From: Bacteroides sp.
GTDB taxonomy: Bacteria; Bacteroidota; Bacteroidia; Bacteroidales; Bacteroidaceae
Assembly (NCBI GenBank): GCA_021203405.1
Contig: JAJQBG010000261.1
Coordinates: 1-43,674 of the forward strand
DNA: 43,674 bases
Reading direction: 5' to 3'
The notes under the pieces are model-generated. The model saw only the letters and a list, made by a program, of their open reading frames with translations, was not told the origin of the DNA and did not search any database. The translations under genes were made by a program, and so were the position numbers. This document shows positions 29,077 through 39,435 of the stretch, piece by piece; the stretch's first letter is position 1; each line of letters opens with the position of its first letter.

Positions 29077-30093
29077 TTATTCACAGGTCTCCTCAACAAC
29101 AAAATTATCGTCCGTTTCACTATCCAGTATGATTATACTTTTATCTTTATTGGTAAAGTGTACCTCAATCGTCAGAATCGTGGCATCTTTTGATAACTCA
29201 AAGAGATCTCTCGGATAGATATACTTCTGGAAAGAGGTTACCGAACCCAGATCGCCCAGAGGCTCCATCAGGGTTTTATCGGAGATCTCGTCTATGATCT
29301 TCTCCTTCTCTATCCCGCCTTCCATGTACACTACTTTTGCATACATATACGCATTGTCCCCTTTCAGGCCACCTTCGGTTATATAGTTGGGCTCGTTGTA
29401 GCGGATGGAGAATATGTCACCGAAACCGAAAGTCGCAGGCACATACGATACCGCAGGATCAGAGGTAAAATCCATCTGGGGCTCATCACCTCCGGTAACT
29501 TCCAGAAGTTTAGCCGCTACCACATCCTCATCCGGGTATTTTTCGCCGTCAAATCCGGTCGACTCTCCGCAGAAGGCATATCCCGCATAGAACCTGACCG
29601 CACGCGTACCGGTGTGAAGTTTTATATTCACAGTACCTGTTACGGTTTTTTGTGCTTCAATGTTATCATCGATCTGGAAGGTGGTAGCCGATTTAAACAC
29701 CACCCATTCCACAGGCCCTGTGTTACCCAGTACCCCAAAACGGCTCTGGAACGAAGCAGACCAGGGTTTGCCGTCCGACGGATTTGTATCTGTGGCACTC
29801 ATCAGTGTCATGGGTTCGTTGGTAACCGCATTACCGGCAAATCCCGCTTCTGTGGTAAGGGTCACTGTTGCATACTCACTCACATTCCAGGCTTTAGGCA
29901 TTAATATACCAAAGGCCAGCTTGCTGCTGCCATCGGTTTCGGCCACCAGTTTTATCTTTACGGTAATGTTGATATCGCTGTCTACCTGTGCATCGTCAGG
30001 GTGAATGATCTCTTCAATGGTCATACAGGTGGCAATCAGGAATGACAGTACCAGCAATGAGAGTAAATATTTATATTTTTTCATGAATTTCAT
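29077..30093 (-). CDS. DUF4961-type PUL lipoprotein
   Basis: An intact 338-residue lipoprotein (lipobox LIATCMTIEE). The opening TIEEIIHPDDAQVDSDINI and the line LVAETDGSSKLAFGILMPKAWN are typical of DUF4961 proteins, which accompany SusC/SusD pairs and consist of Ig-like beta domains. A second beta domain follows near residue 190. The function is unknown in the family; a surface glycan-binding or scaffold role is inferred from position. The start may be ATG 30091-30093 or, three codons later, 30082-30084. It ends immediately before the large hairpin at 28911-29057, so it is the last gene of the uptake/binding block. Confidence 0.82.
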   Translation of the reverse strand: MKFMKKYKYLLSLLVLSFLIATCMTIEEIIHPDDAQVDSDINITVKIKLVAETDGSSKLAFGILMPKAWNVSEYATVTLTTEAGFAGNAVTNEPMTLMSATDTNPSDGKPWSASFQSRFGVLGNTGPVEWVVFKSATTFQIDDNIEAQKTVTGTVNIKLHTGTRAVRFYAGYAFCGESTGFDGEKYPDEDVVAAKLLEVTGGDEPQMDFTSDPAVSYVPATFGFGDIFSIRYNEPNYITEGGLKGDNAYMYAKVVYMEGGIEKEKIIDEISDKTLMEPLGDLGSVTSFQKYIYPRDLFELSKDATILTIEVHFTNKDKSIIILDSETDDNFVVEETCE

Positions 30094-30105
30094 ACAGTTA
30101 CAGTT

Positions 30106-30573
30106 TTATTGATTAACACTCTTGAAAGTATATTTATAATCTACCGACGAGCAATCCAGCTTGAAAGGAATGCTGAACTCACCATCCACAAAATAGGCGA
30201 TAACAAGATCCGATCCGGTTATACGCAATTCGTTGGGAAGCACGGTTGTATCCAGGTACGCATCCACCTTACCGGCAGGAACCTCATAGCTGTAAGGTGA
30301 AAAAGGTATATCGCCGTTATTGAAAGTTACTGCACTGATCTTACCGTCAGTATAGTGCAGTATTAGTTTGAAGGTATCAAAAAAGCTAAACTTCTGAGTA
30401 ATATCGATCCCGTTAATGTTTACCTCATCATACTGATAAACGTGGAACAGACTATAATTTATATCATAATCAGAAGGGTAATCTGATGACATTCTGGTAC
30501 GGTTATCGTCATCGCAGCCTGCAAGGGCGGACAAAACCGAAACGACTGTGAATATTAATGCATATTTCTTCAT
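30106..30573 (-). CDS. Small unrecognised PUL lipoprotein
   Basis: An intact 155-residue lipoprotein whose signal sequence ends in LSALAGCDDD (Cys near 20). The mature part is acidic and rich in Tyr, Phe and beta-forming residues (YDINYSLFHVYQYDEVNING, YSYEVPAGKVDAYLDTTVLP). It shows no catalytic signature and I do not recognise the family. It lies between a DUF5005-like lipoprotein and the DUF4961 lipoprotein, all co-directional with spacings of 12 and 43 bases, so it probably belongs to the cell-surface glycan-binding set. Confidence 0.75.
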   Translation of the reverse strand: MKKYALIFTVVSVLSALAGCDDDNRTRMSSDYPSDYDINYSLFHVYQYDEVNINGIDITQKFSFFDTFKLILHYTDGKISAVTFNNGDIPFSPYSYEVPAGKVDAYLDTTVLPNELRITGSDLVIAYFVDGEFSIPFKLDCSSVDYKYTFKSVNQ

Positions 30574-30616
30574 TATTTGAGTTTTTGAGTTTATAAATTA
30601 CGAGTTTTCAGGCTCT

Positions 30617-31998
30617 TCATTTTTCATTCATAATTTTATCTATATCCACCCAGAAGAACCGGGGACGATAGGTACTTACATCGCTGAATTGCTCCGCAAA
30701 TACTTCGGTATTCACATTGTAACTAATGAGGATCATCCCCTCTTTTTCAAACTGCGGGTGAGCCATTGCGTTGTAAGTGAACAAATGTGGAATATCCTGT
30801 TCGTATGTCTTAAAAATAAGTTGTTTATTTCTCCAGGGTCCTGTAGGGCTATCGGCAATAAAAGTATAGATCTCACCCGTGTTAAATGTCTTTTTCTGCG
30901 TAAGTAATACATATTTGTCCCGCAGCCTGAACACATTGAACTGTGACGAAACAGGTACAGAAGATAACCCTTCCAGCTTTACGGCATCCGATGGATCTGC
31001 ACTCCAGCCCGAACCGTTGTAATAGTGCCAGTTGTTGTACGGATCGCCTGCAACGGTCCGTGCTACCAGCACTTCGGTGATAGGATCCAGATCGTTCCGT
31101 ATATCTACTTGTGCATAAATATAGGTGTGATCACCGTCGTTCAGTGCGGCCATTCCGTAATGTATATCTGTTGAGCCGTTGAAGGGTATAGGGGTTATCC
31201 GGTTCAACTCCAACCCGGGAAGATTGTACTCCAGAATATGGGTAGTTTCATACATAAATTCCCACATATCATCTCTTTCCTGGTACATCAGCGTCTGGAA
31301 GATGTACAACTTATCACCCTCCACAAAACCGTGTCCCGGCCAGTACCATTTTTGCTCGTCGGGGTAACCGGGAGGTACGGCAGCAGAAGCATTTTTGTTA
31401 CCTCCGGCCCGTAAATGGCACTCACCTTACCGTTGTCATACACAATATATGTATTCCGGTACATGGGGTCTGATGTCGGGCGTTGTCCGCCTGTGACCGT
31501 TCCCACGTAAGAGTCACCCATCAGGAAGATACTTCTGCCATCGGGCAGGAGAATAGAGTACATTCCATCGCCTGCGGTTACACTACCGCGGTCGGGGATG
31601 ATAACGCCTGCGATCACCTTATCCAGGCCATCGATCTTTACCTGAGTGGTACTGGTGCTGACCGCTTTGCCACCTTCCATCAATGAGATAGCTACGGATA
31701 CAGGCTCGTTGTACGGCACGCGGGTAAAGTAGGACATCGTTTCGTCCCTTCCGACGGTTTTGACTGTGGCCGGTTTGCCCAGTTCAATGCAATAGTGATC
31801 GAAACTGAATTCCGGGTCGGTAAGTTCCCACGACAGGTATAAGGTATCGGCATTGGATGTAGTGACGATCCTGAACAACGTATCGTCGTCTCCGGGCTCA
31901 AAGGGGTTTTCCCTTTTACTGTCATCCCTGTCAGAGCAGGAGAGGAGAAGCCCGAGTAAGAGTGCTGATAACACTATAGGGTTGGAGTCACACTTCAT
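30617..31998 (-). pseudogene. DUF5005/DUF4185-like beta-propeller lipoprotein, frameshifted
   Basis: A surface lipoprotein of about 460 residues if repaired (lipobox LLLSCSDRD). An N-terminal Ig-like part is followed by a five-bladed propeller-like domain: DGMYSILLPDGRSIFLMGDS, SDPMYRNTYIVYDNGKVSAI, IYTFIADSPTGPWRN and YNAMAHPQFEKEGMILISYN. These repeated display-like motifs fit DUF5005/DUF4185, families related in fold to GH43/GH130-type propellers. A missing base in the run at 31392-31396 (minus strand A5, expected A6) breaks the frame after GPEVTK; repair gives NASAAVPPGYPDEQKWYWPG. The pieces are 31288-31998 and 30617-31390. The assignment is moderate. Whether it binds or cleaves glycan is unknown. 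Confidence 0.7.
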
Positions 31999-32017
31999 GG
32001 TTAACTACTTGTTTATA

Positions 32018-33538
32018 TCAGTCTCTTTTCAAATTGGGATTTAACCTCTTTTCCCGGATCGGATACGGCAACAACAAACTTGCCTCGGTAAAGGGTGCTG
32101 TATGGCTCGGCGTCTGGTATCCGATCAAATTTACGATCTGACCTGTAACAGCGTGCAGAGCTTTGCGGGTTCTTGCCATGTCATACCAGGTCTGGTTCTC
32201 GAAAGCCAGCTCCCAGAAACGTTCCTGCAATACCTTATCAACAGTGATAGAGGTGGGTTTTTCCTCTTCGGGCAATGCACGGTTTCTGACTAAATAGTAT
32301 GCTTCAATAGCATCGGCGTCAGTGGTAGTACCACCGTCGGCATTGGCTTTTGCTTCAGCCATCATTAAAAGAACATCGGCATATCTCAGAAGGGTAAAGT
32401 CAGCACCTGATTTTCCGGTCTCTGCAGCTTCCTGATCCCAGTATTTGTAGATATAGAGTCTTCCCAGGTCTACCATTCCCGAACCATCCAGGGCTTCCTA
32501 CTCAGTATAGTAAAACTCTCTCTCTTGTATACGCTTATCACCCTGGGGGTAGGTATTGAAGAAGAGCTGCGTAACAGTGATCGCTCCGCCGTAAGCGGCA
32601 CTGGCTGATACCGATTTTGCAGGAGCGGGATAAGCCAGCAGGGCACTATGGAGGGGATTACCTGCCTGGTCGGCTTCCCGCTGAACAGACCAGATGATCT
32701 CTCCGGAGTTTTCCACTGTCCTCAGTTCTTCGTAAGTATCGAACAGTTCAAATGCTTTACTATTGTATACCTGTTTTGCCATGGTATAAGCCCTGGTATA
32801 ATATTCGGCTCCTTTTTGAAGAGGATACCCGGCCATAGTCAGTAAAACCTTGGCATGCATAGACTTCACAGTGCCCTTGGTTACACGGCCGCTGACATTG
32901 GTCCAATCCGGATTCTCCATCAGTTCACCGGCTTTAGCCATATCTTCATCGATCTGGTTGTAGACATCCTCTACGGATGACAGCTCGATGGCTGTGTTGG
33001 CTACATCCTTGGTCGGTGTAAGTTTCAGGGGTACCGGTCCGTAGAGTCTTACTAAGTTAAAGTAGAAATAACCGCGAAGAAAGTAAGTTTCGCCCAGGTA
33101 CTGATTTTTTTTATTTTCGGCAATGGATCCCTCTTCCATTCCTTCAATACCTTCGATCACGCTGTTACAGTTCTCAATGGCTTTATAGGCTGTTTCCCAG
33201 AATCTTTGTACATAGCTGTTGTTATCGGCAATGAGCAGACTGTTGGCCTGTACAAGGTCCTGGGTTCCTTGTCCGCGCATTCGTTCACCGTAGCCGTGCA
33301 TAAATTCCAGGAAAATAAAACTTTGCGAACCAGGTTCAATATCCGAATCCATGATATCATCCACGAAGGTGTATATACCGTTAACGGCGGCAAGTACCTG
33401 CTTTTCGTTCTGATAATAGGAGTCGGGATTGAGGAATGTCTTGGGGTTTTCTTCTAGGAAGGAATCGCAGGAAGAGAGGATGACCGCCAGAGCCATAAGC
33501 CGGGTTATAGTTGAATATATCTTTTTCATATCGTTCAT
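32018..33538 (-). pseudogene. SusD/RagB-family lipoprotein (PUL B) with in-frame TAG
   Basis: A surface glycan-binding lipoprotein of about 506 residues if read through, partner of the SusC that ends 12 bases upstream. The lipobox is VILSSCDSF, followed by the SusD motif NPDSYYQNEKQVLAAVNGIY, GETYFLRGYFYFNLVRLYGPV, and near the end FTLLRYADVLLMMAEAKANA and ENQTWYDMARTR. A TAG at 32498-32500 follows REFYYTE, and EALDGSGMVDLGRLYIYKYW continues in the same frame. CAG, GAG or AAG would repair it. Premature termination would remove the C-terminal 160 residues, including conserved helices that pack on SusC, so the product would most likely not function. Confidence 0.9.
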
Positions 33539-33550
33539 CGTATTAAGTTT

Positions 33551-36500
33551 TTAGAAGGTGATCTTAATGTTAGCAGTAACGGTTGTCGGTCGTGGGTAGG
33601 AGTAAAAATCGATACTCTGACCGTTATCTGTATTGAATGTTCCCATCTCCGTATCGTATCCCGGATACTGAGTGAATAATGCCAGGTTCTCGACATTCAC
33701 TCCCAGCGACAGGTTGCTGACCTCAGGAATATGCCTAAGGAGTTTGGGACTAAAGGAGTAGGAGAGGCCGATATTGCGTATCCTCACGAAATCTCCTTTG
33801 TGAAGCATATATGAATCTTTCTCGTTCTCGCCGAAGAAAGGATCTGACGGCAAACGTAGTGCGGCAACCATGGTGTTCTGATTCTCAGGTGTCCATGCTT
33901 TGAGTATATCTTTTACACTGTTGCTATACAAAGGCCTGTTCTCACCCATGGAGTGGGTAATACTCATGATCTTAAAGCCATATACATAGTTCACATCCAC
34001 CATAAGAGAGAAACCTTTATAAGTAAAGGTATTTACCATAGTCAGATTACCTTTCGGGCGACCGGTCCCCATAAGCTGACGGTCTTCCTCGTCGATCTTA
34101 TAGTCACCATTCACATCTTCGTATTTGATATCGCCCGGTCTCTTACCATACTTGGCTGCCTCTTCTACCTCATCAAGCCCCCATGTACCAAGCCTTTTAT
34201 ACACATAGTAAGAAGCCCAGTCTATCCCTTCGCGGGCAATGATATCGTTGCCCAGGTCGATGGTTTCACCGTTAATATCCAATGTCTTCACTTTATTGGT
34301 AGAATAGACAAAATCTGTTTGCCACATAAAGTCACGGTTGTGGATGTTGCGTGTGGTAAGGGTAGCCTCGAAACCGTTGTTGCGTATCTTACCCAGGTTG
34401 GTCCATGTAGTAGCGTATCCGGTGGTGATCGGTATCTGTTTCTCGAACAACAGGTCTTTAGTGGTTTTAGTATAGTAATCCATAATTAACTCCAGGCGGT
34501 TATTAAAGAAGTTTAGGTCTAACCCAATGTTGAACTGGCTGGATGATTCCCACTTAAGATCTTTGTTACCCAGGTTACTGAGAATGACATACGAGTTCAG
34601 GGTATTATCGAAGATGGTTGAACCATTGCTGTATTGTGAGATGGTTCTGTAATTGGGTATAGAGGCATTCCCTACCAAACCGTAACTGGTTCTTAGTTTG
34701 GCCTGATTTACCACGTTGAGAAGGGGTTCGAAGAAACTCTCTTCTGAGATACGCCATCCGGCTGAAACAGAGGGGAAATAACCGTACTTGTTGTTCATAC
34801 CGAAGTTTGAGGCACCGTCCACACGGAAAGTAGCCCCCAGCAGATACTTGTCACGGAAACTATGGTTCATACGGAAGTAATATGAGTTCATGGTATTCTG
34901 GTTCATTCCTGATGTCGGTTCGTGCCAGGTTGTTCCTGCAGAGAGGTTGTAATAGTCAAAGAAATCATCAAAATATTGTTCAGAACCGGAAGAGGAACTT
35001 TCGTCCCGTTTGTAATACCAACTGGCTCCCAGCACAAAGTTAGAACTGAGTTGTCCGTTAAAATATTCATCGCTGTAAGTGAAGTAGTTCTCGCTGGTCA
35101 GTTTCTGGGTATCGTAATTGTAAATATCGGCATATCCACCATTATTCTCGCTTACATCCAGCAGACCGGCCTTGGCATACTTCATCTCTTTCTTATTATT
35201 CTGTTGGTAGTCACCCTGAAGAGTCAGTGTCAGTTTTTTAGTAAGGTCGAGGGTCGCATTGAGGCTAAATACGGAGAAATTAGATTTCCACTCGTCCTTT
35301 CTGTCCCGTAGCAGAAGCAATGGGTTCTCTCCCTCTTCGGAATATGGATAGTCACCCTTGCGTCCCCAGGTACCATCTTCATATTTCACAGGCACGATAG
35401 GGGGCATTTCGATCATACCACGGAGGGCTCCCTGGCTGAAAGAACTTTCCATATCGTTGTTATTACCCTTCTGGCTCCCTACGGTTCCTACTACCTGAAC
35501 CCGTAACCACTCTTTGATCTTGCTGTTTACATTCACAGTACCCGAGAAGCGTTCGTACTCGGAACCCTTCATCACTCCCTCATAGTTCTGGTAGGCAACA
35601 CTGGCGTAAACACTGGTGTTATCGTTACCCGATGCAAAAGATACAATGTGGTCATTGGTGATGGCTGTACGGGTCATCTCCTTCTGCCAATCGGTATTGT
35701 ATTTGGGTGAAGCGATCAGCAGGCCGTTCTCATCGTATTGATAATTACCCGAAGCATCTTTAGCATAGTGGAAGAGCTTTTCGTCGGCAGTGAGCAGGTG
35801 AGGTATGGTTTGTCCGCTGTATGCATAGCTTCGTCGCTGAACTTCCATATATTCATCTGCATTCAGCATATCAAGTTTGCGGTTCATAAAGCCGAATCCC
35901 ATCTTACCATCGTAAGTAACGGTACCTTTCCCCTTTTTCCCTTTTTTGGTGGTGATAAGCACAACCCCGTTCGATCCTTGTGCACCATACATAGCTGTTG
36001 CCGCTGCGTCCTTAAGCACATCGATCGATTCAACATTGGCAGAGTTTATAATATCGGGATCCACACCGATCACCCCGTCAAGTACATAAATAGGATCTTT
36101 GCCTGCGTTGATGGAACCCATCCCCCGAACACGCAGAGCAGAAGAACCACCAGGTCTGCCGGACATGGATACATTGGTTACCCCGGCTACTTTTCCGGCA
36201 ACACTCTGCATGATGTTGAATGCGGAAGGGCGGTCGTTCAGCTCTTCGCTTTTTACGGAACTTACCGCTATGGACATATCCTTTTTGGAACGGGTTCCGT
36301 ATCCTATAACCACCACATCGTCGATCAGCACATAATCCGGTTCCATAACTACATTGAACTGCGTTTTGTCACCGATAGGAAGTTCTACGGTTTTCATTCC
36401 CATATAGGTTAATTGCAAGGTTCCGGCGTTGGCGGGTATCTTCAAGGTAAAAAAGACCGTCAATATCCGTCGTGGTACCTATGGTCGTTCCTTTTACCAC

Positions 36501-36692
36501 AACAGCCGCTCCGATTACAGGTTCACCGCTATCATCTTTGACCAAACCGGAAATGGTTCTTTCTGTCTGTGACAGGATAGTAGAGGTTGCTTTCGCCTGA
36601 GTGCCGCTCATTAACAGCAGTGTCAGGGCAAACATCAGTTTTACAACTTTGCACATGGTACTCCGTGCATCCGCTCTCTGTTTTTTCTTCAT
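33551..36692 (-). pseudogene. SusC-like TonB-dependent transporter (PUL B), 5' frameshift
   Basis: An outer-membrane glycan importer of about 1046 residues if repaired. A long signal peptide is followed by the regulatory-like beta domain (TISGLVKDDSGEPVIGAAVV) and the plug (MQSVAGKVAGVTNVSMSGRP, then IDVLKDAAATAMYGAQGSNG). The barrel ends in RPTTVTANIKITF. One extra base in the run at 36449-36454 (minus strand T6, T5 expected) breaks DGLF/TLKIPANAGTLQLTYMG. Fragments are 36369-36692 and 33551-36463. ATG 36690-36692 is a better start than the TTG at 36704. Two operator-like dyads lie 94 and 236 bases upstream. It is the first gene of the uptake block of PUL B. Confidence 0.92.
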
Positions 36693-36785
36693 ATTAGTAA
36701 ACAATTTTTAATTAATAAAAAGTTGTACCTTATTAGCAGGCTAACATTCAAGGCATCTTATTTTTAAATCGTCTGTTTTTTTTGA

Positions 36786-36802
36786 TTAGTTCATGTAGAA
36801 CT
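36786..36802. promoter_or_regulatory. Operator-like dyad 1 upstream of SusC
   Basis: TTAGTTCATGTAGAACT contains the dyad AGTTC-N5-GAACT. Its full 17 bases are the exact reverse complement of the element at 36928-36944. It ends 94 bases before the SusC ATG, a usual place for a transcription-factor site. Confidence 0.6.
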
Positions 36803-36927
36803 ATTCTCTTTTTACTCCCTGTATAATATGCATAGTCATTTATAAGGGGACTTTTGTTTTTTCTTCTTTGTTCTCTTTTCCGCTAAATCCTTTCTCTTAG
36901 GCATTCATGCAACGTTTCTGTTTACCA

Positions 36928-36944
36928 AGTTCTACATGAACTAA
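36928..36944. promoter_or_regulatory. Operator-like dyad 2 upstream of SusC
   Basis: AGTTCTACATGAACTAA is the exact reverse complement of dyad 1 and has the same AGTTC-N5-GAACT core. The two copies stand 125 bases apart, edge to edge, in opposite orientation. The conserved asymmetric spacer and flank show that the match extends beyond the simple palindrome. Confidence 0.6.
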
Positions 36945-37021
36945 GTGGGTACTAATTCTATGATCACTGTATCCGTGAAAACAGAATTGTAAAACAGGGA
37001 GTTAAGCAGGATTAAAGCGTT

Positions 37022-39364
37022 TTATCTCCCCCATTCTTTCTGAGGGGTATCTCCCATATAGATCTCCAGTACCCCACCGTGAACTATATCGGAAAAGTCC
37101 AGGTAACACTTGTTGTACTCTTCTCCGTTGAGTACGGCCCTCTGTATGTATATATTTGAAGAAGAGTTATCGTGAGCTATTACCGTAAATTTTTCTGCGC
37201 TTGCATATTCAGGGTCCAGTTGGAATTCTATCCGGTCAAATACAGGGCTGGTGATCTCAAACCTCGTATCTCCCGGACAGGAAGGATGGATACCCGAGGC
37301 TGTCAATACATACCAGGCCGACATCTGTCCCGCATCTTCGTTACCTACAATACCTTCCACCTCGTTACGGTAAGCGTTCTTACAGATATGCCGGCTCCAT
37401 TTTTGTGTATTCCAGGGCTCCTCCAGTTTATTAAATAAGAAGGGCACAAAGTGTACAGGCTCGTTGGCATGGTTGTAATAATCGTTCCATAAGAAATCCT
37501 CCGGGGTCTTGTCAAAGAGTTCATTCAGGTCTGCCAATACAGCTTCCCTGCCACCCATCAGTTCCACCATTCCCTCTATATCGTGAGGTACGAACCAACC
37601 CTGTTGATAGGGATTGGATTCTACACAACCGTACCATTCGGTGGTTCGGGCGTTCTCCGGCCACGCCATCCATGAGCCGTCTGCTTTACGGGGACGGAAC
37701 CACCCCTTCTCCTGATCAAAGATATTGCGATACGCCTGGCTTTTCTTTTGAAATTCAACCGCATCCTCTTCCTTACCAAGTGCAGCTGCCAGTTGCGCAA
37801 TGCACCAGTCGGTGTAAGCATATTCCAGGGTATGTGAGATGCTGAGTTCCGAAGGAGTATACCCCAGTTCATCGTTCCCGAAAACTTTGGAGGTGTTCTT
37901 TGCATACCTGTATGCTTTATCCACATCAAAAGTGCGTATCCCCTTTATATAAGCATCAGCCAGTATGGAGAGTGCCGGATTCCCTAACATACATCCTGAA
38001 TAGGCATTCATAAGCTCCCAGCGTTCATAATACTCCCGGCCACTCTGTTCAGCAAGTGTAATGAGGGAGTTCAGTTCATCACTGACCAGAGCAGGATTAA
38101 TAATGGTCTGTAAGGGGAACTGGCTCCGGAACACATCCCAGCCACTGAAAATAGTCCGTTTGGTGAATGCACCCCCGGTAGAATAAATTTTACCGTCGCC
38201 TCCCGTATAACGTCCGTTGGCATCGGTGTATATCCTGGGATCTATCATGGTGTGATACAGGGCGGTATAGAAAATGGTCTTCTCATCATCGGTTCCTCCG
38301 GATATTTTTATCCGGCTCAGCTCTTCATTCCATTGCCGGTAAGCCTCTGCTTTTACATCTTCGAAACTTAAAGCAGCTATTTCGGTATTGAAATTATTTT
38401 CCGCACCTTTCATATCTACAAAAGAGATCCCCACTTTGAGTGTTACTTCCTCTTCGTTCCGGGTTGGAAACTCCGTATAAAAGCCCAGGTGCTTGCCCCG
38501 GAGTTCATCTTTTCCGGTTATTACCGGAGCTTCCGCTACTCTTTTCAGGTAGGGGACCCGGATCACGTCATCTTTTTTCCGGCTCCAGCTGTCAGGGATC
38601 TCAGCACTCCAGAACCCGTAGTTCTCCAACGGTTTGCTGAATTGACCAAAGAAATATAAGGTATAATCTACATTTCCTTCTCCGTCGCCCCAGCCACCTC
38701 CTTCGGGAGTACATTTTATCCATCCCCGGATCGTGTTTTCATCTGCCACTTGGATATATTGTTCAACGGATGTTCCTCCCACTCTCCGGGCAAGGTCTAT
38801 CTGGATACGGGATCGCTCATTTTCAGGGAATGTAAATTTTAATATCCCGCATCGGGGTGTTGCACTGCTTTCAGTCTTTATATGATAGTCTGTAAGCTCT
38901 ACTGAATAGAATCCGGCCCGGGCAATTTCAGAACCCTTATCATAGCGGGAACGATACCCGGTAATACTTCCATCTTCTTTTCCGGCTATCTTTTTCAACG
39001 CTCCGGTTGTCGGCATTACCAGGAAGTTACCCAGGTCGCCAAACCAACCCACTCCGCTCATCTAGGTGAAAGCAAAACCTTCTATGGTTTGGTGTTCATA
39101 ACTATATCCGGGGCTGTTATCCCCTCCGGTAATTGTATTAGGACTTACCTGTACCATTCCATAAGGAGTCGTTGCTCCCGGGAACGTTTTTCCCAGCCCG
39201 TGGTAGGCTCCTGCGGCCGAAGTGCTGGTACTTGCCCCGATAAAGGGGTTCACATACTCTGCCGGTAGTAGGGAATGAGTGCTGCGGTGTGTTTCCGAGC
39301 AGGAGGCTGACCCGAAGATCAGGCAGGCCAGAAATAGCTTGAAAATGTTCCGGTTGTGTATCAT
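37022..39364 (-). pseudogene. GH92 alpha-mannosidase (B3) with in-frame TAG near the start
   Basis: A secreted alpha-mannosidase lipoprotein of about 780 residues if read through (lipobox GSASCSE). It starts with AEYVNPFIGASTSTSAAGAY and TTPYGMVQVSPNT, normal for GH92. A TAG at 39062-39064 splits GFAFT from MSGVGWFGDLGNFLVMPTTG in the same frame; CAG would repair it. The catalytic motifs are complete: IFSGWDVFRSQFPLQTIINP, HANEPVHFVPFLFN with Glu635 as expected general acid, and VGNEDAGQMSAWYV. An AUG directly follows the TAG, so the 679-residue remainder could be translated by reinitiation, though without signal peptide. It is preceded by the GH38 gene and followed by the SusC control region, so it probably forms an operon with GH38. 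Confidence 0.88.
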
Positions 39365-39411
39365 ATATTTGATTTTTTTTATAATTACCAGACTCTATGT
39401 TATCTCTCTGA

Positions 39412-39428
39412 GTGAACGTTACGTTCAC
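39412..39428. repeat. Perfect dyad between GH38 and GH92 B3
   Basis: GTGAACG at 39412-39418 and CGTTCAC at 39422-39428 are perfect inverted repeats separated by TTA. They lie 8 bases after the GH38 stop and 48 bases before the GH92 start. It may be an operator, or an RNA hairpin that protects the upstream message. The loop is only three bases and no T-run follows on the transcribed strand. Confidence 0.5.
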
Positions 39429-39435
39429 CTCTTTA

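Larger units (their letters stand above)
36693..37021 (-). promoter_or_regulatory. Upstream control region of PUL B SusC
   Basis: No gene is seen in these 329 bases. The region is A/T-rich and holds two related 17-bp dyads (listed separately). On the minus strand it reads towards SusC and must contain the promoter of the SusC operon. An exact TAnnTTTG box was not found on that strand. It may also contain the end of the GH92 transcript, which stops at 37022. Confidence 0.6.

Noticed and set aside
1220-39064. TAG reassigned to an amino acid (amber recoding)
   Set aside because: Intact genes in the same window end at TAG (fucosidase 6674-6676, phosphodiesterase 14010-14012), and recoding cannot explain the seven frameshifts or the TAA and TGA lesions.
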